A stretch of 57,569 nt of DNA from Chloroflexota bacterium (GTDB lineage: Bacteria > Chloroflexota > Dormibacteria > Dormibacterales > Dormibacteraceae), in NCBI GenBank assembly GCA_005889135.1, contig VBEK01000122.1:1-57569 (forward strand), in the 5' to 3' direction. Made by a program: the position numbers and the translations under genes. A model generated the notes under the pieces. The model was not told the DNA's origin. It did not search any database and was given only the letters and a program-made list of their open reading frames with translations. Of this stretch, positions 7,777 to 16,133 are shown piece by piece. Position 1 is the first letter of the stretch. The number at the start of each line of letters is the position of its first letter.

Positions 7777-7783
7777 GCCGGCC

Positions 7784-8023
7784 ATGGCTGTAACCACACG
7801 CCAGCGCGAAGAGCCAAGGGCCCAGGGCGGAATCGGCCAGTTCCTCCGCGAGGTCTACGACGAGCTGCGCAAGGTCGTCTGGCCGACGTGGGGCGAGCTG
7901 TACCGCTACACGCTCGTGGTGATCTTCACCGTGGTCGTGCTGGGCATCTTCATCGGCGGGGTCGACTACCTGCTCGGCGAGGCCGCGCGGCGGGCCATCT
8001 ACAACAACGGAGTGACGCCGTAA
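7784..8023 (+). CDS. secE: Preprotein translocase subunit SecE
   Basis: 79 residues. The cytoplasmic amphipathic segment FLREVYDELRKVVWPTWGEL carries the family's conserved VxWP motif. It is followed by one membrane helix (about residues 43-62, YTLVVIFTVVVLGIFIGG). SecE clamps SecY in the Sec translocon; this is the short single-helix form usual outside enterobacteria. The stop TAA overlaps the nusG ATG by one base, so coupling is likely. Confidence 0.93.
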   Translation: MAVTTRQREEPRAQGGIGQFLREVYDELRKVVWPTWGELYRYTLVVIFTVVVLGIFIGGVDYLLGEAARRAIYNNGVTP

Positions 8024-8586
8024 TGGCCGTCGAGCGCACGCCCCAACCCGGCCTGGACGAGGAGGCCCAGTGGTACGTCGTCCACGCCTACTCGGGGCAC
8101 GAGGAGAAGGTCAAGAAGAACCTCGAGAAGAGGATCGAGTCCATGGACATGCAGGACAAGATCCTCCAGGTCCTCGTCCCGATGGAGGATGAGATCGAGA
8201 TCAAGGACGGCAAGCGCCGCCACGTCCAGAAGCGCATCTTCCCGGGCTACATCCTGGTGAAGATGAAGATGTCGAACGAGTCCTGGTTCGTCGTCCGGAA
8301 CACACCCGGTGTGACCAGCTTCGTCGGCTCGGCGAACAGCCCCGTGCCCCTCCAGGAGAAAGAGGTGCGGGCGATCCAGAAGCAGATGAAGCAGGAGGCG
8401 CCGAAGATCCGCGTGGAGTTCCAGGTCGGCGAGTCCGTGCGCGTCGTCGACGGGCCGTTCACCGACTTCCACGGCAAGGTCGACGAGATCAACCCCGAGA
8501 AGGGCAAGCTGAAGGTGCTCGTCAACATGTTCGGCCGCGAGACGCCCGTCGAACTGGACCTGCTGCAGGTCGAGAAGGTTCACTAA
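8023..8586 (+). CDS. nusG: Transcription termination/antitermination protein NusG
   Basis: 187 residues from ATG 8023 (TAATG overlap with secE). The NGN domain reads [18 protein letters not shown], then FPGYILVKM and [12 protein letters not shown]. The C-terminal KOW domain reads [31 protein letters not shown]. NusG binds RNA polymerase, modulates pausing and couples to Rho or the ribosome through S10. An open frame upstream of 8023 is antisense-free shadow inside secE and was not used. The gap to rplK is 4 bases. The operon carries a hairpin at its predicted 5' end. Confidence 0.96.
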   Translation: MAVERTPQPGLDEEAQWYVVHAYSGHEEKVKKNLEKRIESMDMQDKILQVLVPMEDEIEIKDGKRRHVQKRIFPGYILVKMKMSNESWFVVRNTPGVTSFVGSANSPVPLQEKEVRAIQKQMKQEAPKIRVEFQVGESVRVVDGPFTDFHGKVDEINPEKGKLKVLVNMFGRETPVELDLLQVEKVH

Positions 8587-8590
8587 GCCG

Positions 8591-9019
8591 ATGGGCAAGA
8601 AGAAGGTCCGCGCCGTGCTGAAGCTGGAGCTCCAGGCCGGCAAGGCCACGCCCGCGCCGCCCGTCGGCACGGCGCTCGGCCCGCACGGCATCAACATCAT
8701 GGAGTTCACCAAGGCCTACAACGAGCGCACCCAGCAGCAGGCCGGCGACGTGGTGCCGGCGCTGATCACCATCTACGAGGACCGCTCGTTCTCGTTCGTC
8801 CTCAAGACCCCGCCCGCCGTGCAGCTACTCAAGCGCGCCGCGGGCGTGGACAAGGGCTCGGCCAAGCCGAACCGGGAGAAGGTCGGGCGCGTGACGCTGG
8901 CGCAGATCCGCCAGATCGTGGACGCCAAGGGCAAGGACCTCAACGCATACGAGCCCGAGCGGGCGATGAAGATGATCGAGGGCACGGCGCGTTCGATGGG
9001 CCTCGAGGTGGTGGAGTAG
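8591..9019 (+). CDS. rplK: 50S ribosomal protein L11
   Basis: 142 residues. The N-terminal thiostrepton-region motif reads [22 protein letters not shown]. The C-terminal rRNA-binding domain includes [21 protein letters not shown] and ends [18 protein letters not shown]11 forms the stalk base with 23S rRNA at the GTPase centre. Length is typical. It sits 4 bases after nusG and 6 bases before rplA in the usual nusG-rplK-rplA order. Confidence 0.97.
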   Translation: MGKKKVRAVLKLELQAGKATPAPPVGTALGPHGINIMEFTKAYNERTQQQAGDVVPALITIYEDRSFSFVLKTPPAVQLLKRAAGVDKGSAKPNREKVGRVTLAQIRQIVDAKGKDLNAYEPERAMKMIEGTARSMGLEVVE

Positions 9020-9025
9020 CGGCCA

Positions 9026-9757
9026 ATGCCGAAGAAGAGGGGCAAGAAGTACATCGAGGCGGCCAAGAAGGTCGAGGCGGCCGTGAGCCAGAACGGCGAC
9101 GGCGGGCTCGAGCCTGAGGTCGCATGTCAGATCGTCCGCGACACGTCGATCTCCAAGTTCGACGCCACCGTCGAGGCGCACATCCGGCTGGGCGTCGACC
9201 CGCGCCACGCCGAGCAGATGGTCCGCGGGTCGGTCGTGCTGCCCAACGGCACGGGCAAGAAGGTGCGGGTGGCGGTGTTCGCCGCCGGCGACCGGGCGCG
9301 CGAAGCGCAGGAGGCCGGGGCGGACGTGGTCGGTGGCGACGATCTGGTCAAGCGCGTCCAGGACGGCTGGACCGAGTTCGACGCCGCGATCGCGACGCCG
9401 GACTTGATGGCCAAGGTCGGACCGCTCGGAAAGATCCTCGGCCCGCGGGGCCTCATGCCCAACCCCAAGTCCGGGACCGTGACCAACGACGTCGCCCGGG
9501 CTGTGCGCGAGGCGAAGGGCGGCAAGGTTGAGTTCCGGACGGACAAGTTCGGGATCGTCCACGTGCCGATCGGCAAGGTCTCGTTCGACTCCAGCCAGCT
9601 GCACCAGAACCTGACGACGCTCGTCGACGCGCTGCTCAGGAACAAGCCGTCGGCCTCGAAGGGACAGTACCTGCGGACGTTCTACCTGACGTCGACGCAG
9701 GGGCCCTCGGTGCCTGTCGACGTCCGCGAAGCGGCGAAGCTGCACGTAGCGGGCTAG
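9026..9757 (+). CDS. rplA: 50S ribosomal protein L1
   Basis: 243 residues, with the L1 signature near [18 protein letters not shown] and the closing block [21 protein letters not shown]1 forms the mobile E-site stalk and in many bacteria represses the rplKA message. The start [17 protein letters not shown] is typical. Unusually, the next gene is not rplJ but a GNAT acetyltransferase that starts 19 bases downstream. Confidence 0.97.
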   Translation: MPKKRGKKYIEAAKKVEAAVSQNGDGGLEPEVACQIVRDTSISKFDATVEAHIRLGVDPRHAEQMVRGSVVLPNGTGKKVRVAVFAAGDRAREAQEAGADVVGGDDLVKRVQDGWTEFDAAIATPDLMAKVGPLGKILGPRGLMPNPKSGTVTNDVARAVREAKGGKVEFRTDKFGIVHVPIGKVSFDSSQLHQNLTTLVDALLRNKPSASKGQYLRTFYLTSTQGPSVPVDVREAAKLHVAG

Positions 9758-9776
9758 GGCCTCCGCCCGCATCTGC

Positions 9777-10328
9777 ATGTACGGGCCGGTGATCGAGGGC
9801 AAGCGGCTGCGGCTGCGTCCGCCGAAGGCTGAAGACGCGCCGGTGATGATCACCTGGTTCGAGGACATGGAGGTCACGCAGTACCTCTTCGTGCGCACCC
9901 CTCCGTCGCTGGAGCAGGAGAAGGAGTGGCTCGACGCCAGGGCCAAGGACCCGGACTCGATCTTCTGGGTGGTCGAGGTGGACGGCAAGGCGGTCGGATC
10001 GACTGGCATCCAGATGATCGACTGGAAGAACGGCTTCGGCCTGACGGGCACGGTCATCGGTGACAAGAAGGTGTGGGGCAAGGGGGTCGGCGGCGAGCTC
10101 ATGAAGCTGCGTGCTGACTTCGTGTTCCGGCAGACGCCGCTGCGGAAGCTCAAGTCGGGCTACATCGAGGGCAACGAGGCGAGCGCGCGTGCGCAGGCGG
10201 CGTGTGGGTACGTGGAGGCCGGCCGCTGGCGCAAGGACCGGTTCGTGGACGGCGAGTGGCGGGACCTCATCCTCACCGAGCTGCTGCGCGAGGCGTGGGA
10301 GGCGAAGCACCCCGGGTCCTCCGTATAA
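9777..10328 (+). CDS. GNAT-family N-acetyltransferase (RimJ/RimL-like)
   Basis: 183 residues. It opens with GKRLRLRPPKAEDAPVMITWFED, the start typical of the RimJ/RimL-type acetyltransferase branch. A core strand (IFWVVEVDGKAVGSTGI) follows, then the acetyl-CoA loop KKVWGKGVGGELM, then LKSGYIEGNEASARAQAACGYVEAG, which is the conserved N-x-x-S/A region of that branch. Family members acetylate ribosomal protein N-termini (RimL on L12, RimJ on S5), small molecules or antibiotics. Its position directly before the L10/L12 genes makes L12 a candidate substrate, but that is inference. The rplJ promoter's -10 overlaps its last codons. Confidence 0.82.
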   Translation: MYGPVIEGKRLRLRPPKAEDAPVMITWFEDMEVTQYLFVRTPPSLEQEKEWLDARAKDPDSIFWVVEVDGKAVGSTGIQMIDWKNGFGLTGTVIGDKKVWGKGVGGELMKLRADFVFRQTPLRKLKSGYIEGNEASARAQAACGYVEAGRWRKDRFVDGEWRDLILTELLREAWEAKHPGSSV

Positions 10329-10329
10329 T
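10324..10329 (+). promoter_or_regulatory. -10 box of the rplJL promoter
   Basis: Perfect TATAAT overlapping the GNAT stop codon, 11 bases before the first paired base of the L10 leader. The predicted start near 10336 fits exactly with the leader fold. No consensus -35 is seen. Confidence 0.65.
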
Positions 10330-10339
10330 CCACGGCCTG

Positions 10340-10440
10340 CCCTAGACCGTAGGTGGCCGAGCGAGCGGCCTTAATCTCCTACCGAGGCATCCGTAAGTGA
10401 AGGACGCGACGATCCTTCCTGCCTTGTGAGCGGTCTGGGC
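10340..10440 (+). promoter_or_regulatory. Ribosomal L10 leader RNA
   Basis: A three-way junction can be drawn. The closing stem P1 is CCCTAGACCG (10340-10349) with CGGTCTGGG (10431-10439) and one bulged U. The second arm is GTAGG/CCTAC (10349-10353 with 10378-10382) and GGCCG/CGGCC (10355-10359 with 10366-10370). The third arm is AGGCA/TGCCT (10385-10389 with 10420-10424) and GAAGGA/TCCTTC (10399-10404 with 10413-10418). This is the architecture of the L10 leader, bound by L10(L12)4 to repress its own operon. It lies between a TATAAT box and the rplJ ribosome-binding site. Confidence 0.9.
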
Positions 10441-10455
10441 GGGGAGGATTTTTCA

Positions 10456-10989
10456 TTGCCCAAGGCACGCAAGGAACAGAAGGCGGAGCAGGTCGACCTG
10501 CTGACGGAGAAGCTGAAGAAGGCGAAGGTCGCGCTCCTGACCGACTATCGGGGCCTGACCGTCGTCCAGATCCAGGACCTTCGCAGCAAGCTGCGGACCG
10601 GCGACGTGGAGTACCGCGTCATCAAGAACACCCTGGCCCGGCGCGCCGCCGACGCCGCGGGGGTGCCAGCTCTGCAGGCGGAGCTGGAGGGACCGGTCGC
10701 GATCGCGTTCGGGTACGACGACCTGAGCGCGCCGTCGAAGCTGATCAACGAGTGGCTGCGCGCGACGCGGCTCAAGCTCGACGTCAAAGGCGGCCTCGTC
10801 GAGGGCCGCGTCTTCACGCCCGACCAGGTCAAGCAGCTGGCCGACCTGCCGTCGCGTGAATCCCTCATCGCCCAGCTGATGGGCACTCTTCAGTCCCCGG
10901 TGGGCCAGCTCGTCGGAATCATGCAAACCCCGCTTCAGCAGCTCGTCGGAGCGCTCGAGGCGTACAAGACAAAACTGGAGGCAGCGTAG
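10456..10989 (+). CDS. rplJ: 50S ribosomal protein L10
   Basis: 177 residues from TTG 10456, preceded by GGGGAGGA at 8 bases. The frame opens earlier, at 10426, but that start would lie inside the leader structure. Features are [20 protein letters not shown] and [13 protein letters not shown] (rRNA-binding domain), and a C-terminal helix for L12 dimers ([19 protein letters not shown]). L10 anchors the L12 stalk and represses this operon through the leader. Its stop is 2 bases before rplL. Confidence 0.95.
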   Translation: MPKARKEQKAEQVDLLTEKLKKAKVALLTDYRGLTVVQIQDLRSKLRTGDVEYRVIKNTLARRAADAAGVPALQAELEGPVAIAFGYDDLSAPSKLINEWLRATRLKLDVKGGLVEGRVFTPDQVKQLADLPSRESLIAQLMGTLQSPVGQLVGIMQTPLQQLVGALEAYKTKLEAA

Positions 10990-10991
10990 GA

Positions 10992-11393
10992 ATGGCGGCG
11001 ACGAAGATCACCCCGAAGGATTTCGTGGAGGCTCTCAAGGGCTGGAGCATCCTGGACGTGGTCGAGGCCGTGAAGGCCATCGAGGACGAGTTCGGCATCA
11101 AGGCGGCCGCGCCCGTGGCGGTGGCGGCGGCGGCGGGCCCCGCGGCCGGTGGCGGCGAGGCCGCGGCGCCGGAAGAGGAGCAGACGGAGTTCACGGTCAC
11201 CCTGACCGCGGTCGGCGACAGCAAGATCAACGTGATCAAGGCCGTCCGCGAGCTCACGCAGCTCGGTCTGAAGGAGGCGAAGGACCTCGTCGACGCCGCG
11301 CCGAAGCCGGTCCTGGAGAACGTCTCGAAGGCCGACGCCGAGAAGGCGGTCGCGAGGCTGAAGGAAGCCGGAGCGACCGCGGAGCTGAAGTAG
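10992..11393 (+). CDS. rplL: 50S ribosomal protein L7/L12
   Basis: 133 residues. There is an N-terminal dimerisation domain ([22 protein letters not shown]), an Ala/Gly/Pro-rich hinge (about residues 37-58) and the C-terminal factor-binding domain ([30 protein letters not shown]). L12 dimers recruit EF-G, EF-Tu and other GTPases. Unlike most bacteria, rpoB does not follow; rpoB is 7.4 kb away. The last 140 bases are antisense to the open C-terminal extension of the GH65 gene. Confidence 0.96.
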   Translation: MAATKITPKDFVEALKGWSILDVVEAVKAIEDEFGIKAAAPVAVAAAAGPAAGGGEAAAPEEEQTEFTVTLTAVGDSKINVIKAVRELTQLGLKEAKDLVDAAPKPVLENVSKADAEKAVARLKEAGATAELK

Positions 11394-13767
11394 CCGGCCT
11401 CAGTTTTCGCGGCTGAGAGCGACCGCGTCGGGCCGGTTCCCGGCCCGGTGGTTGCTTCGGCGCCGGCCCCGCTCTCAGAGCAGGGATCGGCCGGATCACC
11501 GGGGCGCGTGTCGTGAGGCGCACCGGCTTGCCGAAGTGGTCGAACGTGAGCGCACGGCCGGACATCATGGTGTATGTCACCCGCTCGTGGTTGAGGCTGA
11601 CCTTGATCAGGCGCCCGAGGAAGCCGACGCGGAACGTGAGCCGGCGTATCCGCGGCGGCAGTCTCGGACTGAAGCCCAGCGAGTCGCCGTGGTGGCGCAT
11701 GCCCCCGAGGCCGTGCACGGCCGCGAGCCAGGCGCCCGCGAGCGAGCCCATGTGCACCCCGTCGCGGACGTTGTGCTCGAGGTCGTCGATGTCCATCAGC
11801 GCCGCCTCACCGAGGTAGTCGTGAGCCAGCTGGAGGTGGCCGACCTCAGCGGCGATGATTGCCTGCGTGCACGACGACAGCGATGAGTCGCGCACCGTGA
11901 TCGCCTCGTAGTAGGCGAAGTTGCGCGCCTTCTCCTCGGCGTTGAACGCGTCGCCGCGGAGGTGCATCGCGAGCACCAGGTCGGCCTGCTTCACCACCTG
12001 TTTGCGGTAGAGGTCGAAGTAGGGGAAGTGGATGAACAGGGGGTACTGGTCGGGGCGCGTCTTTGCGAACTCCCAGGCCTCGTGGTCGGTGAACTGGCTT
12101 GCCTGTTTGTGGATCTTCAGGTCGGGGTCGTGGGGGATGTAGACGTTCTCCGCGGCGCTCCGCCACCGCTCGGTCTCGGCGACCGTCACCTTCAGGCGCT
12201 TCGCCACCACCCGGTTGGAACGCGCTGCCGCCGCGGCGGCGACGAGGTTCCGCTGCGCCATGAGGTTCGTGTACAGGTTGTTGTCCGCGAGCGCGCTGTA
12301 CTCGTCGGGGCCGGTGACGCCGTCGATGCGGAACTTGCCATCGCGGTCGAAGTGCCCCAACGAGGCCCACAGCCTCGCGGTCTCGATCAGCAGCTCGGCG
12401 CCGTACTCGCGCTCGAAGCGCCCGTCGCGTGTCGCCGTGACATAGCGCAGGACGGCGTCCGCGACGTCGGCGTTGACGTGGAAGGCGGCCGTCGACGCGG
12501 GCCAGTAGCCGGAGCACTCCTCCCCGTGGATCGTCCGCCAGGGAAACGCGGCGCCCTCGAGCCCGAGCTCGCGGGCACGGCGGCGGGCGCGGTCGAGGAT
12601 CGAGTGCCGCCAGCGCAGAGCGTCGGCGACCGCCTTGGGCGCCGTGTAGGTCAGCATCGGCAGGACAAACGTCTCGGTGTCCCAGAAGGTGTGGCCGTCG
12701 TAGCCCGGCCCGGTCAGTCCCTTGGCGGGGATGGCGCGCTGCTCGGCGCGGGCGGCGGCCTGGAGGACGTGGAACATGCCGAAGCGGATGCCCTGCTGCA
12801 CCTCGTCGTCGCCCTCAAGCTCGACGTCGGCGCGAGCCCAGAAATCCGCTAGGTATCCGCGCTGGGCGTCCGCCAGGCCCCTCCAGCCGTGGTGCCTGGC
12901 GGTGGCGAGCGCGCCTTCGACCTGCGCGCGGAGGGCGGCGATCGAGCGCAGGCTCGACCAGCCGTAAGCGACGAACTTGACGAGGGTGACGCGCTGGCCG
13001 GGCTTCACCTTCGCCATGACAGTGAACCGAGCGTGGTCCGGGTGCGATTCGGACCTGATGGCGACCCCGCGGGGCGCGCGCACGAGATGGTCCATGGAGG
13101 CGGCGAGGCGGAGCTTGCTGCGTTTGGTCGAGTGGACGAGGACCGCGCCTTTGTCGGTCACGGCGTCGAGCTCGGCCGCGAGCGCGTCTTCGACGATCTC
13201 CCCCGCGCGGGGATCACTCGCCCCCTTGCCCACGACGGGCTCGTTGGCGATCAGCTCGGATTGGAGGACTAGGTCGGCCTCGTCGTCGAGGGGCTCGACC
13301 TCGAAGAGAACCGCGGCAAGCGCGCGGTGCACCAGCGAGACCATTCGGGTCGAGCGCACCCGCACCCGGCTGTGGGTGGGCGATTCCCACTCCGCGGTGC
13401 GGGTCAGCACCCCGGTCCGGAAGTCGAGGGTACGCTCGTGCGCGTGGAGGGTGCCGTAGCGGACGTCGAACGGCTCGTCGTCGACAAGAAGGCGGATCAC
13501 CTTGCCATCGGTCACGTTGACGATCGTCTGGCCGGCCTCGGGGTAGCCGTACGCCGTCTCCGCGTAAGGGAGCGGGACCTCTTCGTAGACGCCGTTGAGA
13601 TAGCAGCCTGCGATGGAGTGGGGCTCGCCCTCGTCGAGGTTGGCGCGCCAGCCGATGTGGCCGTTGGAGAGGGCGAAGAGGGACTCGGTCTGCCCGAGCA
13701 GGTCGAGGTCGAGCGCTGTCTCGCAGACCGCCCAGGGCCGGCACTCAAAGCGGCCGCTCTTGATCAC
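11254..13767 (-). CDS. Glycoside hydrolase family 65 protein (disaccharide phosphorylase or hydrolase)
   Basis: 837 residues as an open frame. The GH65 plan is clear: an N-terminal super-sandwich domain ([20 protein letters not shown]), then the alpha/alpha-barrel with [27 protein letters not shown], the catalytic acid in [14 protein letters not shown] (Glu489), then KQADLVLAM, and a C-terminal beta domain. GH65 enzymes cleave maltose, trehalose, kojibiose or related glucosides with phosphate or water; specificity is not readable. The partner HAD gene favours a phosphorylase. Homologous sequence seems to end near residue 755 ([11 protein letters not shown]). The last ~80 residues are an Arg/Pro-rich run-on that crosses a hairpin and continues antisense to rplL, with no earlier stop in frame. 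Confidence 0.88.
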   Translation of the reverse strand: MIKSGRFECRPWAVCETALDLDLLGQTESLFALSNGHIGWRANLDEGEPHSIAGCYLNGVYEEVPLPYAETAYGYPEAGQTIVNVTDGKVIRLLVDDEPFDVRYGTLHAHERTLDFRTGVLTRTAEWESPTHSRVRVRSTRMVSLVHRALAAVLFEVEPLDDEADLVLQSELIANEPVVGKGASDPRAGEIVEDALAAELDAVTDKGAVLVHSTKRSKLRLAASMDHLVRAPRGVAIRSESHPDHARFTVMAKVKPGQRVTLVKFVAYGWSSLRSIAALRAQVEGALATARHHGWRGLADAQRGYLADFWARADVELEGDDEVQQGIRFGMFHVLQAAARAEQRAIPAKGLTGPGYDGHTFWDTETFVLPMLTYTAPKAVADALRWRHSILDRARRRARELGLEGAAFPWRTIHGEECSGYWPASTAAFHVNADVADAVLRYVTATRDGRFEREYGAELLIETARLWASLGHFDRDGKFRIDGVTGPDEYSALADNNLYTNLMAQRNLVAAAAAARSNRVVAKRLKVTVAETERWRSAAENVYIPHDPDLKIHKQASQFTDHEAWEFAKTRPDQYPLFIHFPYFDLYRKQVVKQADLVLAMHLRGDAFNAEEKARNFAYYEAITVRDSSLSSCTQAIIAAEVGHLQLAHDYLGEAALMDIDDLEHNVRDGVHMGSLAGAWLAAVHGLGGMRHHGDSLGFSPRLPPRIRRLTFRVGFLGRLIKVSLNHERVTYTMMSGRALTFDHFGKPVRLTTRAPVIRPIPALRAGPAPKQPPGREPARRGRSQPRKLRPATSAPRSLRLPSASRPPSRRRPSRRSPGPASARRRRGPSPPSDRAA
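11413..11478. terminator. Large nested hairpin between rplL and GH65 reading frames
   Basis: Outer stem CTGAGAGCG (11413-11421) with CGCTCTCAG (11470-11478), plus an internal perfect stem GGGCCGG (11430-11436), loop TTC, CCGGCCC (11440-11446). It lies just after the rplL stop and is the best candidate end signal for rplJL, and symmetrically for GH65. There is no U tract, so if it terminates it may need Rho or act as an RNA-processing site. Confidence 0.4.
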
Positions 13768-14483
13768 GCCGCCTGGTCACTCAGCAGGTCGCCGAGATCG
13801 CGGACGACGATGTCGGCACCGTGTTTCATGAGCGCGTCCGCATGGTGGGCGCGATCGACGCCGACGACCAGGCCGAATTGACCGGCCCTGCCCGCCTCGA
13901 CTCCGGCGAGGGCATCCTCGTAGACGGCGGCGTTGTTGGGCAGCGCGTTCAGCAGCCGCGCTGCACGTAGGTAGGTGTCGGGGGCGGGCTTGCCGCGGAG
14001 ATGCTCGCGCTCGGCGATGTTGCCGTCGACCTGGGCGTCGAAGAGGTGGGTCAGGTGCGCGGCCTCGAGGACATCGGTCGTGTGCTTGCTCGAGGAGACG
14101 ACCGCGCTGCGCATGCCGGCCGCACGCACGGCTTCGACGTAGCGCACGGAGTTCGGATAGGTCTCGACTCCGTGTCGCTGGATGAGCTGGACGAAGAGAT
14201 GGTCCTTGCTGGTGGCGATCTGGTCGACGAGGTCTTTGGTCGCGGGGACGTGACGGGCGGCGAGGACGGCGCGGACGCCGTCGGTTCTTGGTTTCCCGTC
14301 GACGTACGCGTCGTAGTCGTCGGGCAGCTGGAAGGGGATGTGGAAGGCGTCGAAGACTTGCTTCCAGGCGCGAGCGTGGACGGTGGCGGTCTGGGTGATG
14401 ACGCCGTCGAGGTCGAAGAGGCAGGCGGTGATGTGGGGTGGGAGGCCCAGGGGAGAGGTTTGGTGGCCTTGGCGAGACGTCAC
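13764..14483 (-). CDS. HAD-superfamily hydrolase, beta-phosphoglucomutase-like
   Basis: 239 residues from GTG 14483. HAD motif I is CLFDLDGVIT (nucleophile Asp24, acid/base Asp26). Motif II is AVVSSSKHTTD, the lysine motif is GKPAPDTYL, and the acidic motif is VYEDALAGVEAG. The cap segment with HARAWKQVFD and the length match beta-phosphoglucomutase-type enzymes, which convert beta-glucose 1-phosphate to glucose 6-phosphate. The stop overlaps the GH65 start by four bases (ATGA). Together they suggest phosphorolysis of an alpha-glucoside followed by entry of glucose 1-phosphate into glycolysis. Substrate choice is inferred from context. Confidence 0.85.
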   Translation of the reverse strand: MTSRQGHQTSPLGLPPHITACLFDLDGVITQTATVHARAWKQVFDAFHIPFQLPDDYDAYVDGKPRTDGVRAVLAARHVPATKDLVDQIATSKDHLFVQLIQRHGVETYPNSVRYVEAVRAAGMRSAVVSSSKHTTDVLEAAHLTHLFDAQVDGNIAEREHLRGKPAPDTYLRAARLLNALPNNAAVYEDALAGVEAGRAGQFGLVVGVDRAHHADALMKHGADIVVRDLGDLLSDQAA

Positions 14484-14596
14484 GCAGATAGAACGTTTGG
14501 CGGATTAGACTGTGAAGGGGGAGGCGGAGTCGGGCTTGGGTTACAGAAATCAATGTCAATTCACAGAGTATATATGGATTTTCGAACCGAAATTCG

Positions 14597-14602
14597 TATG
14601 AT
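14597..14602 (+). promoter_or_regulatory. -10 box of a leaderless promoter for the HNH gene
   Basis: TATGAT ends exactly 6 bases before ATG 14609, so transcription should begin at the start codon. The surrounding 14540-14608 stretch is clearly AT-rich compared with its neighbours and has no Shine-Dalgarno sequence. Confidence 0.55.
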
Positions 14603-14608
14603 CTGTAC

Positions 14609-15778
14609 ATGCGCAACCTGCGCGCCGCGATCGAGGAGCTGGAGGCCGAGGACGACGACTTCGTCGATCCTTCGGAGCTCTCCAGGCTGGGTGACAGGCT
14701 GCAGGCCAAGCTCTGCCGGGTGGTCGTCGCTTCCAAACGGCGCGGTGAGCACCTCTTGACGGGCCACAGCCCAGTGGGCTGGGTGGCCAGCCGGTGCCAG
14801 ATGTCGAAGAACGCCGCCGCCGACAGGATCTGTATCGGCGAGCAGCTGCCCAAGATGTCTCGTCTTGCCGGCGCCCTGGAAGCAGGAGAGATCGGCTTCC
14901 AGGCGGCGTCGGTGGTCTGCCACCTCAACGAACGCGTCGCCGAGGCCGGATGTGAACTCGACGAGGAGGAGTGGGTCGAGAACGCGCGCCGGCTGTCGCT
15001 CAAGAACCTGGCTCGTGAGGCCGCGTTCACCTGGCACGGGGTCGACCCGGCGGGCTTCAACGCGAAGGTAGAGGATGCTCACGCTCGCCGCCAGATCTTC
15101 ATCAGCGAGTGCGGCGACATGTTCCGGATCGACGGGTGGCTGGAGCCGAGCGCGGGGATCCTGGTCAAGACCGCGATCGAGGCGCTTGCTCGCCCATTGG
15201 GCGCGAACGACGACCGCTTGCCGAAGCAGCGACGGGCGGACGCACTCGTCGAGCTGGCGCAGCACACGCTCGACGAAGGCATCGCGCCGAAGCGCAATGG
15301 TGCGCGCCCGCACGTTGCAGTCCACACCACGATCGAAGGCTTGAAGGGCGAGCTTGGGGCCGCGGCATCGGAGCTGGGCGAGGGGACGCCGATCTCGAGC
15401 AAGACCGTGCAGCGCCTTGCCTGCGACAGCATCATGCACCGGGTGCTGAAGGCTGACGCGATGGTGGTCGACGTCGGCCGCGCCAGGCGCACCGCGCAGC
15501 CGGCGCAGTGGCGCGGGTTGAGGGCGCGATACAAGACCTGCGCGTGGCCTGGGTGCGACCGCCCCATCGGCTGGACGCACGCCCACCACCTGGACTTCTG
15601 GGCGGAAGGCGGCAAGACCGACCTGCCGAGGTTGATTCCCCTGTGCTTCTACCACCACCGGCTGGTGCACGAAGGCGGATGGCAGATCGTCTTGTCAGGT
15701 GGCCGGCTGAAGCTCATCCCGCCGGACCGGTCGGTCATGGTCAAACGCCGATGGGGAGAGCGACGCTGGGCTGCTTGA
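14609..15778 (+). CDS. DUF222 domain-containing HNH endonuclease-like protein
   Basis: 389 residues. The N-terminal two-thirds is the DUF222 (13E12-type) domain common in Actinomycetota: helical, with LSRLGDRLQAKLCR, TGHSPVGWVASRC and MSKNAAADRI. The C-terminal HNH domain has CAWPGC, THAHHLDFW, LIPLCFYHH and RLVHEGGW, so the Cys and His metal ligands are intact. Such proteins are often multicopy and have been linked to mobile elements or 13E12 repeats; the activity of the DUF222 part is unknown. It stands alone between divergent operons, with its own AT-rich leaderless promoter. No terminal repeats were seen around it. Confidence 0.85.
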   Translation: MRNLRAAIEELEAEDDDFVDPSELSRLGDRLQAKLCRVVVASKRRGEHLLTGHSPVGWVASRCQMSKNAAADRICIGEQLPKMSRLAGALEAGEIGFQAASVVCHLNERVAEAGCELDEEEWVENARRLSLKNLAREAAFTWHGVDPAGFNAKVEDAHARRQIFISECGDMFRIDGWLEPSAGILVKTAIEALARPLGANDDRLPKQRRADALVELAQHTLDEGIAPKRNGARPHVAVHTTIEGLKGELGAAASELGEGTPISSKTVQRLACDSIMHRVLKADAMVVDVGRARRTAQPAQWRGLRARYKTCAWPGCDRPIGWTHAHHLDFWAEGGKTDLPRLIPLCFYHHRLVHEGGWQIVLSGGRLKLIPPDRSVMVKRRWGERRWAA

Positions 15779-15842
15779 GCGTTACCGGTATATAGCCAAG
15801 AACACCGCCACCAGCTGTTACATCGCAGCCTGGTTCGTCTGG

Positions 15843-16133
15843 GTGATCGGCCTGATGGCCTTCGTTGTCGCGCGCCGCTACGCCGGCGCCGATCCTTTGT
15901 CGCTCACAGACCCCAACCTCACCGGGCTGATCGTGATCATCGAGGTGCTGGCGGCGGCGATGGTCGTGTGCTGGATCGCGGCCCTGGTCCGCCTGTGGAG
16001 GCAGCGCGCCGTGGGTTGGTTTGCGGCCGTCCTCATCCTGCACGTCGTCGGTCTGGGAATCGTCGGCATGGTTGCCTACGCGGGCGCGGGCCCCCTCGAC
16101 ATCGACGTCTCGAAGCCCGGGGTCAGCTCCTAG
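15843..16133 (+). CDS. Small hypothetical membrane protein
   Basis: 96 residues from GTG 15843, with three hydrophobic segments: residues about 1-10 (truncated), 29-50 (IVIIEVLAAAMVVCWIAALV) and 57-79 (VGWFAAVLILHVVGLGIVGMVAY). I do not recognise a family. The frame upstream of 15843 back to the stop at 15792-15794 still reads as membrane-like sequence (CYIAAWFVWV) but has no ATG, GTG or TTG. The true start may be non-canonical, or the first helix may be shortened. The 3' end overlaps the aminotransferase gene by 11 bases. Confidence 0.6.
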   Translation: MIGLMAFVVARRYAGADPLSLTDPNLTGLIVIIEVLAAAMVVCWIAALVRLWRQRAVGWFAAVLILHVVGLGIVGMVAYAGAGPLDIDVSKPGVSS

